Below are positions 41,024 through 51,013 of a DNA stretch of 64,000 nucleotides, in pieces; the first letter of the stretch is position 1; every line of letters starts with the position of its first letter. The position numbers and the translations under genes are program-made. This stretch comes from a bacterium HR21 (lineage in GTDB: Bacteria > Bacteroidota > Ignavibacteria > Kapaibacteriales > HRBIN21): the NCBI GenBank assembly GCA_002898295.1, contig BEHX01000007.1, forward strand, positions 61,154 through 125,153. The letters are read 5' to 3'. The notes under the pieces were generated by a model. It had not been told where the DNA came from and made no database searches. It worked only from the letters and a program-made list of their open reading frames with translations.

Positions 41024-42638
41024 TGAGGGCATGGACTGCTGGTGGGACGGAGAGCGCCTCGTGGAGTGCCTGCCGGAATGGCTCAGTACCGCAGAGCACA
41101 AAGAGCTGGAGCCAGCTGAGCGTTCGCTCTTGTGGTTTCCCCCCGGGGTAGAGCAACGACCAAATTCGGCGTGCACGGCGGAGCAGTATGAGGGAATGCC
41201 GGCGTAGGGCGGCTCGGAAGCGCCGTTCCCACCGCTGGAGCGCTTCCTCCAGGTGATGCCGGGTTGCTCCAAGGCTAGGCACCAGCGTGGGGTCGGTATG
41301 CTGGACCAGCGGGCGCACGTGCTCGTACCACCGCTGAATGTGCTGCCGGAGCTCGCCGAGTATCTCTCCATGCTCCTGTGCCATGGGGAGCGTTGAGAGG
41401 AGACGCGCCTCGACATCCTGCCAAGGAGCCAGAAAGGAGCGTGCGTGCCACCCCGAGCGATCGAGCCAACGCTGGAACAGCGGCGGGATAAATGTCGCAG
41501 ACGGACGCAGGAAAACAGCTGGCATCGGAAGCCCCAGCACAGCATAGAGCTCTCGAAGCTCTGTCCAGTAAGCAAGCTCGCCAGGTCCGAGTACGACTGC
41601 AACCGTTGGGAGGAGGGCATCCTGGCACAGTGGGCGCAGGAGTGCTGTCGGGGAAAAGGCGTCCGGGTGTGCCTTGAACAATTCCCAGAACTCCGCCGTG
41701 GAGTACCGCCGCTGCGCGATGGTGTAGGCACCATCGGGGGAGCGCCGCACTCGGTAGCGGAGCCCCTCGGCGGTGTGGAAGTGGAGCAGTGGGAAAGAGG
41801 GGATGATCGATATCGGGTAGCCGTGCTCCTGCAACCAGGCAGTTGCCGTCTGCAGGGCTATGGTCACTTCGGCTTCCGCTTCCAGAGCACGGGTCAGGAC
41901 AGGAGCGAAGAGTCCCAGCCGACGCGCCTGCGATGCCTGGAGGAAGAGCATGCCGCTGTCGCCCAGAACCCACTGCAGGAGACTCACAAAGGCACTACTC
42001 CAGGAACGCTGTGGACGATACGCCTGCTGGAGGCGCTGGAGAAGTTCGTGCGGGAGATGCGCCGCGATACGGCGCAGTGCTTCTTGCCATGTGTCCCCCG
42101 CTCGGAAGAGCCGAGCTGAGCTCGATATGGGTTGCCGAAGCTCAGCATCGCTGGTAGCCTGCAGCTCCAGGAGCTCGCCTTCGGGTGTCCACCACGCAAT
42201 GGATCCCGCTTCGCGTCCATCGCTGTCATTGTCCTCCACCCAGAAGATGGGAACCACAGGGCGGGCAAGCTGCTGGCGGAGCTGCTGTGTCAGAGCGAGT
42301 GCCGCAACGGCTTTGAGCAGCGTGTAGAGTGCTCCACCGAGGAAGCCGACCTGCTGCCCGGTGACCACCGCGAGGGCTGTACCAGAGGCGAGCTCATCGA
42401 GATGCTGGCGTTGGCGGTCCGAGAGCGTTTCCTCTTCCATGCTTTCTCGCAGGACTTCCAGTAACGGTGTGACCTGCTCAGGTGGGAGAGGTGGGCGAAG
42501 CAGTGCTTCCATCGCCTGGGGAAGGCGAGCAGTTGTCGGAAAACGGGCAGCCAGGAAAGCGGTATCGCCAGCAAAAGCGCACACAAGCGGGTGGAACGCC
42601 TCGGGGAACTCCCGACACGGGATAAGCTCTACCAGCAT
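40950..42638 (-). CDS. bshC: Bacillithiol biosynthesis cysteine-adding enzyme BshC
   Basis: Adds cysteine to glucosaminyl-malate to finish bacillithiol, the low-molecular-weight thiol of Firmicutes, Deinococcota and Bacteroidota. The 562 residues include AVVTGQQVGFLGGALYTLLK, FWVEDNDSDGREA, VVLGPGELAYWTELRELYAV and the long C-terminal coiled coil (HHLEEALQRWERRFRAALRR). The frame runs far upstream, but MLVELIPCREFPEAF at 42638 is the proper N-terminus. The last ~20 residues after HALITV are a Pro/Ala-rich tail that overlaps the NnrS-like gene. bshA and bshB are not in the window. Confidence 0.9.
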   Translation of the reverse strand: MLVELIPCREFPEAFHPLVCAFAGDTAFLAARFPTTARLPQAMEALLRPPLPPEQVTPLLEVLRESMEEETLSDRQRQHLDELASGTALAVVTGQQVGFLGGALYTLLKAVAALALTQQLRQQLARPVVPIFWVEDNDSDGREAGSIAWWTPEGELLELQATSDAELRQPISSSARLFRAGDTWQEALRRIAAHLPHELLQRLQQAYRPQRSWSSAFVSLLQWVLGDSGMLFLQASQARRLGLFAPVLTRALEAEAEVTIALQTATAWLQEHGYPISIIPSFPLLHFHTAEGLRYRVRRSPDGAYTIAQRRYSTAEFWELFKAHPDAFSPTALLRPLCQDALLPTVAVVLGPGELAYWTELRELYAVLGLPMPAVFLRPSATFIPPLFQRWLDRSGWHARSFLAPWQDVEARLLSTLPMAQEHGEILGELRQHIQRWYEHVRPLVQHTDPTLVPSLGATRHHLEEALQRWERRFRAALRRHSLILLRRARRIWSLLYPGGKPQERTLSWLQLFVLCGTEPFRQALHEALSVPPAVHALITVPEGAAAPASPPAARTPESPLQ

Positions 42639-42716
42639 GGGGATGCCAGCGCGTGGGAAGTACAGCGGTGAGTAATTTGTGTGCAACGGTCTGTCCCGTT
42701 TACCAGGAGGGTACCA

Positions 42717-43565
42717 ATGAGGTGGCTCGGAGTCTGTCTGTTGTGGAGCATTGGGAGTGCTCTCCTGCAAGCGCAGCAAAGGGACGAAGAGCACACCGAG
42801 GTGGTGTCGGAGCACGCATGGCTCGATCGTTTTCTGAAAACCCCCAGCGTGGTTGTGCTGGCGGGAGCTGGAGCGCTCGGTCGGGAGGGGTTGGTGCAGC
42901 AGTTGCGTGCTCCGGGCGTAGTGTCCCTGCATCTTGGGACGGCTGAGCTTGCGCCGAAACGACGTGTCGGGAGGTTGGTGGAGTACTCGCGGCATGCTGT
43001 TGCGCTCAGCATGGGGAGTTCGGCGCTGGGACTGGGGCGGGGTACCGAAGGGCTGGCACAGCGCTGGTGGCAGTTTGGCTTGATCAGCGAGGGCGGCTAC
43101 GGCTACCGCCTCGGACAGACCAGTTCGTTGCTCTTGACCCACGGTGGGGGGATGTGCTGGACTGTGTTTGGACTGCAGGATACGGTGCCGGAGGCGCTGG
43201 CAGCCTTTCACGAGCGGCTGCGGTTCGGAACTCAGCGCAGTGGGGCACTTGTGCTCCAGTTTTCCCCGCTCATGGGGGTGGGCATCTGCGTTGAGCGGGC
43301 AGCTGTCTTCCCCGCTCACCTGGTCTGGAAGCACCTCGGGAGCGCCCTCCTGGAGGGAGCAGGGCATGTGCTAATCGAGCAGTTTGTCGAACGCATTCTG
43401 CGGGCACGCACGCCGGCGGCAGCGCCGGTTGTCAGTTTCGTGCTCCACAACGGTTTTGCCTACGGCTGGTACGAGCTTCTGCGCCGGCGAATGAACTGGC
43501 CTTTTGCCTCGCCGGCACCGCTGCGGATGGATGCCGTTCGGCTGCAGCTGCAGTGGCTTTTCTGA
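42717..43565 (+). CDS. Unknown exported protein
   Basis: A 282-residue protein with a signal peptide (MRWLGVCLLWSIGSALLQAQ). The remainder is hydrophobic/glycine-rich in parts (SRHAVALSMGSSALGLGRG) with no motif I recognise; short C-terminal segments (APVVSFVLHNGFAYGWYEL, MDAVRLQLQWLF) look like membrane-strand or amphipathic elements. AGGAGGG precedes ATG 42717, and TAATTTG at 42673-42679 is a possible promoter element in the 78-bp divergent gap with bshC. It is followed by rpmG after 69 bp. No function is proposed. Confidence 0.65.
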   Translation: MRWLGVCLLWSIGSALLQAQQRDEEHTEVVSEHAWLDRFLKTPSVVVLAGAGALGREGLVQQLRAPGVVSLHLGTAELAPKRRVGRLVEYSRHAVALSMGSSALGLGRGTEGLAQRWWQFGLISEGGYGYRLGQTSSLLLTHGGGMCWTVFGLQDTVPEALAAFHERLRFGTQRSGALVLQFSPLMGVGICVERAAVFPAHLVWKHLGSALLEGAGHVLIEQFVERILRARTPAAAPVVSFVLHNGFAYGWYELLRRRMNWPFASPAPLRMDAVRLQLQWLF

Positions 43566-43592
43566 GACTCTCCGTGCCTGCCGTGGGTGTTG

Positions 43593-43600
43593 TAATTTTG
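43593..43600 (+). promoter_or_regulatory. Candidate promoter element for rpmG-guaB
   Basis: TAATTTTG, an exact TAnnTTTG match, 34 nt before the rpmG ATG in the 69-bp gap after the exported protein gene. No clear -33 partner was found. Confidence 0.4.
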
Positions 43601-43634
43601 CACCTCAGCTGGTGCCAGAACGTACAGCACGGTG

Positions 43635-45339
<1,705 letters not shown>

Positions 45340-45349
45340 GCATTGGCTG

Positions 45350-46465
45350 ATGGGGCACAATTCTCTTCGTCAGCAGCTGGCTCAGGGAGCACAGGAGCGG
45401 CTCGAACGGCTCCGCAGCGAGCTTTCCCGGCGGCGCTTTGACGGCATATGGGTGACAGCCGTGCCGCACATCCGCTATTTGACAGGCTTTTCCGGTTCGG
45501 CAGCGCAGATGCTGGTTGTGCCCGAGGCGGTGCACTTCCTGACCGACGACCGCTACGAGGAGCAGGTGCGGCAGGAGCTTTTCCCGCTGCCGGGATTGAC
45601 CGTGCACGTGACGCGGGAGCCGCTGCTGTGTGTTTCAACGCAGGGACTTCTCACGGGTGTTCGTCGGCTGGCATTCCAGCCTTCGGTAGCATACGCCACC
45701 GTCTGGGAAGCTCGGCGGCGCTGGAGACCGTGCCAGTTGGTGCCTCTGTCGGGGGTCGTAGAGGAGCTCTTCGTAGCGAAGTTCCCAGCGGAGGTGGAGC
45801 TTCTTCGGCGGGCAGCGCAGATTGCCTCGCAAGTCTACGAGGCAGTGCTTCCCGAAGTCCGCGAAGGGATGAGCGAGCGGGAGCTCGCAGCCGAGATTTC
45901 CTACCGTGCTCGCTGTCTTGGGTCGGAAGGGGATGCTTTCGAAATCATCGTTGCCAGCGGAGAGCGCGGAGCTCTGCCGCACGGGCGTGCATCGAATCGT
46001 CGGTTGCGCCGCAACGAGCTGGTCACCGTTGACTTCGGCTGCGTCGTGGGGGGATACGTCTCGGACATGACTCGCACGTTCGTGCTGGGACGTGCCAGCG
46101 CAGAGCAGCGCCGGGTCTACCAGGTTGTCCTCGAAGCACAGGAGCGGGCAATTGAGGCGCTCCACGTTGGGATGCGGGCACAGGATGCAGATGCCGTTGC
46201 CCGTCGCCGTATTGCTGAGGCGGGCTATGGGGAGTTCTTCCGGCATAGCCTCGGACACGGGATCGGGCGCAGTGTGCACGAACCTCCGGCGCTCTCCCCG
46301 CGAGCTCCGCGGCGGCTGCGCTTGCCCGCCGGTGCGGTTGTTACGGTCGAGCCGGGCATCTATCTCCCGGGACGCTTCGGTGTGCGCATTGAGGACGATG
46401 TGCATCTGACCCCCGAAGGTGCCCGCGTTTTGACAACAGCCCCGCGCGAACTGCTCAGCGTTTGA
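45350..46465 (+). CDS. M24-family Xaa-Pro peptidase
   Basis: A 371-residue cytoplasmic aminopeptidase P/prolidase-like enzyme. The N-terminal creatinase domain has GIWVTAVPHIRYLTGFSGSA. The catalytic pita-bread domain has VTVDFGCVVGGYVSDMTRTF (two Asp ligands), HSLGHGIGRSVHEPP (His), TVEPGIYLPGRFG (Glu) and RIEDDV (Glu), so all five metal ligands are present. It removes N-terminal residues ahead of proline; whether it acts as PepP or PepQ cannot be decided. ATG 45350 is preferred; the upstream frame is a shadow of guaB. Confidence 0.9.
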   Translation: MGHNSLRQQLAQGAQERLERLRSELSRRRFDGIWVTAVPHIRYLTGFSGSAAQMLVVPEAVHFLTDDRYEEQVRQELFPLPGLTVHVTREPLLCVSTQGLLTGVRRLAFQPSVAYATVWEARRRWRPCQLVPLSGVVEELFVAKFPAEVELLRRAAQIASQVYEAVLPEVREGMSERELAAEISYRARCLGSEGDAFEIIVASGERGALPHGRASNRRLRRNELVTVDFGCVVGGYVSDMTRTFVLGRASAEQRRVYQVVLEAQERAIEALHVGMRAQDADAVARRRIAEAGYGEFFRHSLGHGIGRSVHEPPALSPRAPRRLRLPAGAVVTVEPGIYLPGRFGVRIEDDVHLTPEGARVLTTAPRELLSV

Positions 46466-46469
46466 GCCA

Positions 46470-47759
46470 ATGGAGGCTGGACGCCGACGTGTCCTTGTCA
46501 TTGCCTACTACTTCCCCCCGATGGGCACCAGCGGGGTGCTGCGCGTGAGCAAATTCGTCAAGTACTTGCCCGACTATGGCTGGGAGCCGCTCGTCCTTAC
46601 TGCCACACCCTCGGCGTACTTCGCCTTCGACCCGAGTTTGCTGGAGGAGCTCGAACAGCGCTGGATTGCGATCTACCGCACTCCCGGCGATGGGACCCCA
46701 CGCTGGATTCAACGCCGAGCGGCGGCAGATCGGACCGTTGCCTTGCCTACGCGACGCCTTCACCGTCTCTGGCTACGCTGGAGTCAGCTCCGCTGGATTC
46801 CCGATCGCGCCATCCGTTGGAAGCACCAAGCTGTTGAGCTCGGATGGCGTCTGATTCAGGAGCACCGACCGGCAATTCTCTTCGCCACCGCTCCCCCGTT
46901 TACGGATTTCCTCGTGGCGGCGGCATTAGCCGAGCGCGCTGGGCTGCCGTTCATTGTGGACTACCGCGATCCCTGGGGAGGAGACCCCGAGTGGTGGTAT
47001 CCCACGCCGTGGCACCGCTCCACGCATCGAAAGCTGGAGCGCTACGTCCTGACACGAGCAGCCCGGATCACCGTCGTCACCCGTGGGCTCAAAGAGCACC
47101 TGCTGCGGCAGTACCCTGAATTGCTCACGCATGAGGATGTGGTCATTATCCCGCACGGATACGACCCGGAGGACTTCGCTGCCGTCAGCGGAAGCGCACC
47201 ACCGGCGGACCGCTTCGTTGTGAGCTTCATCGGTGTGCTCAAGCACGGAACACCGCGGACGATGTTCGAAGCCCTGCGGCGCTTCCTTGAACAGTATCCT
47301 GCCGCACGGCGGCAGCTGGAATTGCGCTTCGTTGGACTGCTGCGTCCGGAACACTGGCAGATGGTCGAGCACTACGGACTGCACGATGTTGTCCGTCGCC
47401 TTGGCTATGTTCCGCACCGGGAAGCAGTGCGGCAGATGCTCGAGTCGCATGTCCTCTGGGTAGAGCAGGACCGTATAGTGGGGTCCTCAGCGAAGTTATT
47501 CGAGTACCTGGGTGCGCGGCGGACTGTCTTGGTCTGCGCTCCGGGCACTTCCTTCCTGCGACCTTTCCTGACGGCGGAAGGCATCTTCTGGGCAGAGCCA
47601 GGCGATGTTGCAACGATGAGCCGCCACCTTGTTGAGCTGTATGAGCGCTGGCGGAGCGGATCGCTGCCCGTGCCCCAGGAGGAACTTCTGGCTGCGTTCG
47701 ACCGTCGGGTTGCCACCGGTGAGCTGGCACGTCTGCTGAGTTTCCATGCCGCGCTGTAG
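46470..47759 (+). CDS. Glycosyltransferase, GT4-like
   Basis: A 429-residue GT-B fold protein. The N-terminus VLVIAYYFPPMGTSGVLRVS is the typical nucleotide-sugar glycosyltransferase start. The interdomain segment (RITVVTRGLKEHLLRQYP, VVIIPHGYDPEDF) and the C-terminal domain (FVVSFIGVLKHGTPRTMFEA, SSAKLFEYLGARRTVL) follow family GT4. The likely role is assembly of a surface polysaccharide or glycolipid; donor and acceptor are unknown. It starts 4 bp after the peptidase gene. Confidence 0.85.
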   Translation: MEAGRRRVLVIAYYFPPMGTSGVLRVSKFVKYLPDYGWEPLVLTATPSAYFAFDPSLLEELEQRWIAIYRTPGDGTPRWIQRRAAADRTVALPTRRLHRLWLRWSQLRWIPDRAIRWKHQAVELGWRLIQEHRPAILFATAPPFTDFLVAAALAERAGLPFIVDYRDPWGGDPEWWYPTPWHRSTHRKLERYVLTRAARITVVTRGLKEHLLRQYPELLTHEDVVIIPHGYDPEDFAAVSGSAPPADRFVVSFIGVLKHGTPRTMFEALRRFLEQYPAARRQLELRFVGLLRPEHWQMVEHYGLHDVVRRLGYVPHREAVRQMLESHVLWVEQDRIVGSSAKLFEYLGARRTVLVCAPGTSFLRPFLTAEGIFWAEPGDVATMSRHLVELYERWRSGSLPVPQEELLAAFDRRVATGELARLLSFHAAL

Positions 47760-47847
47760 TCAGTGCCTGGACTGAGGTGAGTCAGCCCCAGGGAGCGGGG
47801 AAAAGCTCAGTTTGCTCTTTGCCGACCGCAGGACAGCGGCACAAGCG

Positions 47848-48792
47848 ATGGAGACAGTCGCAGAGCTGCAGCAGCAGATCCGCGAGCTGAAGCAGCAGAA
47901 GAGAGCGCTCATTCTTGCCCACAACTACCAGGTGCCCGAAGTCCAGCAAATTGCCGATGTGGTAGGGGATTCCCTGGCGTTGGCTCGGGCAGCGGCGGCA
48001 CGCCCGGAAGAGCTCGTTGTCTTCTGCGGCGTTCACTTCATGGCCGAGACAGCAGCGATCCTCTGCCCGGAGAAACGAATCCTACTGCCGGACCCAGAGG
48101 CAGGCTGTTCGCTGGCAGACTCTCTTACCCCAGAGCAGCTGCGGGAGTGGAAGGCGCGCCATCCCGGTGCGGTTGTCGTTGCTTACATCAATACCTCCGC
48201 GGCGGTCAAAGCAGAAAGCGACTGGGTCTGTACTTCCGCCAATGCTCGCGCGGTCATTGAGGCAATCCCGCCGGAGCAGGAAATTCTCTTCGTCCCTGAC
48301 ATGTTTCTCGGGGCGTGGCTCCGGGCGCAGACCGGGCGGCGCATCCGGCTCTGGATGGGCGAATGCCATGTCCATGCTGCGATGCGGTTTGAGGATATCC
48401 GCGCAGCACTCCAGCGTTATCCCGAGGCGGAGTTCCTCATTCACCCGGAGTGTGGCTGTATGTCGGCAACGCTCTACGCCTGTGCGGAAGGCAGTCTTGA
48501 AGGGCGACCGCTTGTAGTTGCTTCCACCGATGGGATGCTCCGCTATGTCCGCGGCTCTGCTGCCGAGGAGTTCATCGTTGGGACAGAGGTGGGCTTGCTC
48601 TATCGGCTCCAGCAGGAAAACCCGGGCAAGCGCTTCTACCCGCTGAAGCCCGACGCCATCTGCCCGTACATGAAGCGGATCACACTGGAAAAGGTGCTGC
48701 GCTCACTGCAAGAGGAGGTCTTTCCGATCACTGTCCCGGAGGATATCGCACGGCGGGCGCGGCGAGCGCTGGAACGGATGCTGGCACTGTAG
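47848..48792 (+). CDS. nadA: Quinolinate synthase A
   Basis: Condenses iminoaspartate with dihydroxyacetone phosphate to quinolinate for NAD. The 314 residues show ALILAHNYQVPEVQQIADVV, DPEAGCSLAD, YINTSAAVKAESDWVCTSAN, GECHVHA, HPECGCMS and a terminal CPYMKRITLEKV. The Cys in GCSLAD, GECHVH and CPYM are the three [4Fe-4S] ligands by family knowledge. ATG 47848 is chosen; a TTG at 47812 would add 12 residues. No strong ribosome binding site. nadB and nadC are not present. Confidence 0.94.
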   Translation: METVAELQQQIRELKQQKRALILAHNYQVPEVQQIADVVGDSLALARAAAARPEELVVFCGVHFMAETAAILCPEKRILLPDPEAGCSLADSLTPEQLREWKARHPGAVVVAYINTSAAVKAESDWVCTSANARAVIEAIPPEQEILFVPDMFLGAWLRAQTGRRIRLWMGECHVHAAMRFEDIRAALQRYPEAEFLIHPECGCMSATLYACAEGSLEGRPLVVASTDGMLRYVRGSAAEEFIVGTEVGLLYRLQQENPGKRFYPLKPDAICPYMKRITLEKVLRSLQEEVFPITVPEDIARRARRALERMLAL

Positions 48793-48794
48793 AG

Positions 48795-49463
48795 CTACTG
48801 ACTTAGCACCCAGACGACGATGTTGGTGCCGAACTTCAAAGCCTCCTCGCGCTTTTCCGGTGGATCGTTGTGCACTTCCGGATCTGCCCAGCCGTCGCTG
48901 GGATTGCTTTCGTAAGTGTAGAGCACGCAGAGGCGTCCTTCGTGGAAGATGCCGAACGCCTGCGGGGGTTTGCCGTCATGCTCATGCGTCTTCGGCGTCC
49001 CATGCGGGAAGGAGAAGTGGCAATGGAAGAGCCCGTACGAGAAGGGCAGCTCAACGAACTCCTTGTCGGGGAAAACTTTGCGCATCTCCCGCCGGATGGC
49101 GGTGTCGAGTCCGTAGTCGTCGTCAATGTACAAGAAGCCGCCGTTGAGCAGATAGGTGCGCAATCGGCGAGCCTCGTCGTGGGAGAAGACAACGTTGCCG
49201 TGCCCCGTCAGGAAGAGCATCGGGTACTGGAAGATCGCGTCGCTTGAGAGGTCGACTGCTTCGAAGACCGGCTGCACCGGGATTGCAGTATGCTGCTGGA
49301 CGAAGCGCAGGAGGTTGACTTCCGCAGAGGGATCATTGTACCAGTCCCCGCCACCGGCGTACTTGAGGCGGGCAATTTTGAACGCACCCAGCGGAGTTTG
49401 CGCCAGAAGCTGAGGGATGCATATACACAAGAGGCTCAGGACAACGCCGCTGATGCGGCCCAT
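48795..49463 (-). CDS. DUF4159 family exported protein
   Basis: A 222-residue protein with signal peptide SGVVLSLLCICIPQLLAQ. The mature part matches DUF4159 by motif: KIARLKYAGGGDWYNDPSAE, FLTGHGNVVFSHDEARRLRT, GGFLYIDDDYGLD, and LYTYESNPSDGWADPEVHND near the C-terminus. The fold resembles a class I glutamine amidotransferase-like/ThuA module, but no catalytic claim is made. Start at ATG 49463 gives a clean signal peptide; the frame extends to 49538. Convergent with nadA, 2 bp apart, and divergent from murF. Confidence 0.82.
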   Translation of the reverse strand: MGRISGVVLSLLCICIPQLLAQTPLGAFKIARLKYAGGGDWYNDPSAEVNLLRFVQQHTAIPVQPVFEAVDLSSDAIFQYPMLFLTGHGNVVFSHDEARRLRTYLLNGGFLYIDDDYGLDTAIRREMRKVFPDKEFVELPFSYGLFHCHFSFPHGTPKTHEHDGKPPQAFGIFHEGRLCVLYTYESNPSDGWADPEVHNDPPEKREEALKFGTNIVVWVLSQ

Positions 49464-49539
49464 AGGACGGGAGAATACACGTGTACCTGGCGTAAAGACG
49501 AGCGCTGTGAACTGCTTATGGTACGTGTGCAAAGGCACC

Positions 49540-49547
49540 TAATTTTG
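49540..49547 (+). promoter_or_regulatory. Candidate promoter for murF
   Basis: TAATTTTG, an exact TAnnTTTG match, 23 nt before ATG 49571. TATG (49517-49520) lies 19 bp upstream, one mismatch from the TTTG -33 consensus. It lies in the 107-bp divergent gap with the DUF4159 gene. Confidence 0.45.
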
Positions 49548-49570
49548 TGCGGCACGAGGCGCATGACCGG

Positions 49571-51013
49571 ATGGAACCGGCAATTCCCGGCGTTGTCTGG
49601 TATGGATACGAACTCCAGCAGCTTTTCCCCGAAGCGGGGGGGCTCGTGGCGGCAGAAGAGCGTTTTGAGGGACTGACGGTAGATTCCCGCCGCCCAGTTC
49701 CCGGTGGGATTTTCGTGGCGTTGCGTGGTCGCTCTCTCGACGCCCATACGAAGCTGCCGGAAGCCTTTGCCAAGGGGGCTTCGCTGGCGCTGGTGGAGCA
49801 GGCGCTCTGGCGTCATGCTCCGGCAGATTGGCAGGTATACCGGTGCCTCCCGGTGGTAAGCCCTAAGCGGGCATTGGGGGAACTTGCACGCCGGCATCGG
49901 GAACGCTTCCGCCTGCCTGTCATTGCTGTTGCTGGCTCGGCAGGGAAGACCACGACGAAGGAGCTCATTGCTGCGGTGCTCCAGAAGCGCTTTCGAGTGC
50001 TCAAGACCCCGGAGAATGAGAACAACCAGCTTGGGGTACCGCTGACACTTCTGCGTCTTGGTCTGGAGCATGAGGTCGCTGTCATTGAGCTCGGCACGAA
50101 CTCCTTCGGCGAGATCGCCCGGCTCTGCCAAATAGTCCAGCCCACCCATGGGGTGGTGACCGCGCTCGGAGAGGAGCATCTGGAGTTCTTCGGCTCGCTT
50201 GCCGGCGTTGTGCGAGAGGAAACAGCGCTTGTGCGCTTCCTGCGGGCGCGCAACGGTGGTGTTATCCTGCCGGCAGAAGAAGCGCTGCTGGAGCCACAGC
50301 CTGGCGAGGTAACCTTTGGCACACTCCCGGAAGCCACCGTTTGGGCAGAGGCAAGCGTTGGGGAGGAAGGCTACCCGTTCATTCGGCTGCACTACGGGGC
50401 GGAAGTACGCTCCTGCCAGCTCCGAATTCCCGGCAATGCTGGAGTGCGGGCAGCGGTGGCGGCAGCGGCGGTAGCGTGGATGCTGGGGCTGGATGCCGAT
50501 AGCGTCGTTGCTGCCCTCTCGGAGGCTGTGCCGCAATCTTCCGGGCACGGATATGGGAGGATGGCACTCCTGGAGTTCCTCCCGGGGGTGCGTGTGCTCA
50601 ACGATACGTACAATGCGAACCCGCTTTCCATGCGTGTTGCGCTGGAAACGCTTCGGCTCCTGCCGTGCCGCCGGTGGCGGTGGGCAGTGTTGGGAGATAT
50701 GCGGGAGCTGGGACACGCAACCGAAGAGGCACACCGCCGGGTATTGGAACAGGCGCAGCGCTCAGCAGACGTTGTCTGCGTGCTCGGACAAGCCTTCGCA
50801 GCAGTTGCTCCAGCGTATCCCGCCGTACGGGTCTTCTGTTCCCATGAGGAATTGGCTGAGTATCTGCGGCAGCGGGTGCAAGCAGGCGATGTCGTCCTGC
50901 TGAAAGGCTCTCGCGCCCTGGCAATGGAGCGTATCCTGCAGCTCTGGCGCGACAATAGGGGAGAGCACAGCCATGCTGTACCATCTGGCACTCTGGATAT
51001 GGAAAACGTTTGA
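49571..51013 (+). CDS. murF: UDP-MurNAc-tripeptide-D-Ala-D-Ala ligase
   Basis: Adds D-Ala-D-Ala to the peptidoglycan precursor. The 480-residue protein has the N-terminal uridine-binding domain (FEGLTVDSRRPVPGGIFVAL), the ATP-binding GSAGKTTTKELIAAVL, the MurF-type TPENENNQLGVPLTLL, AVIELGTNSFGEIARL, and the C-terminal domain with LNDTYNANPLSMRVALETL and WRWAVLGDMRELG. ATG 49571 is the best start; the frame opens at GTG 49547. It overlaps mraY by 41 bp. The order murF-mraY is the usual mur-cluster order, but the rest of the cluster is absent here. Confidence 0.94.
   Translation: MEPAIPGVVWYGYELQQLFPEAGGLVAAEERFEGLTVDSRRPVPGGIFVALRGRSLDAHTKLPEAFAKGASLALVEQALWRHAPADWQVYRCLPVVSPKRALGELARRHRERFRLPVIAVAGSAGKTTTKELIAAVLQKRFRVLKTPENENNQLGVPLTLLRLGLEHEVAVIELGTNSFGEIARLCQIVQPTHGVVTALGEEHLEFFGSLAGVVREETALVRFLRARNGGVILPAEEALLEPQPGEVTFGTLPEATVWAEASVGEEGYPFIRLHYGAEVRSCQLRIPGNAGVRAAVAAAAVAWMLGLDADSVVAALSEAVPQSSGHGYGRMALLEFLPGVRVLNDTYNANPLSMRVALETLRLLPCRRWRWAVLGDMRELGHATEEAHRRVLEQAQRSADVVCVLGQAFAAVAPAYPAVRVFCSHEELAEYLRQRVQAGDVVLLKGSRALAMERILQLWRDNRGEHSHAVPSGTLDMENV

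Noticed and set aside
39883..41151. 422-codon plus-strand frame across the two membrane protein genes
   Set aside because: Out of frame with two overlapping membrane proteins whose helices are clear; Trp/Cys/Gly-rich composition is typical of a shifted frame.
47760..47847. Short inverted repeat (CAGT...ACTG) after the glycosyltransferase gene as a terminator
   Set aside because: The stem is only 4 bp and there is no T-tract.
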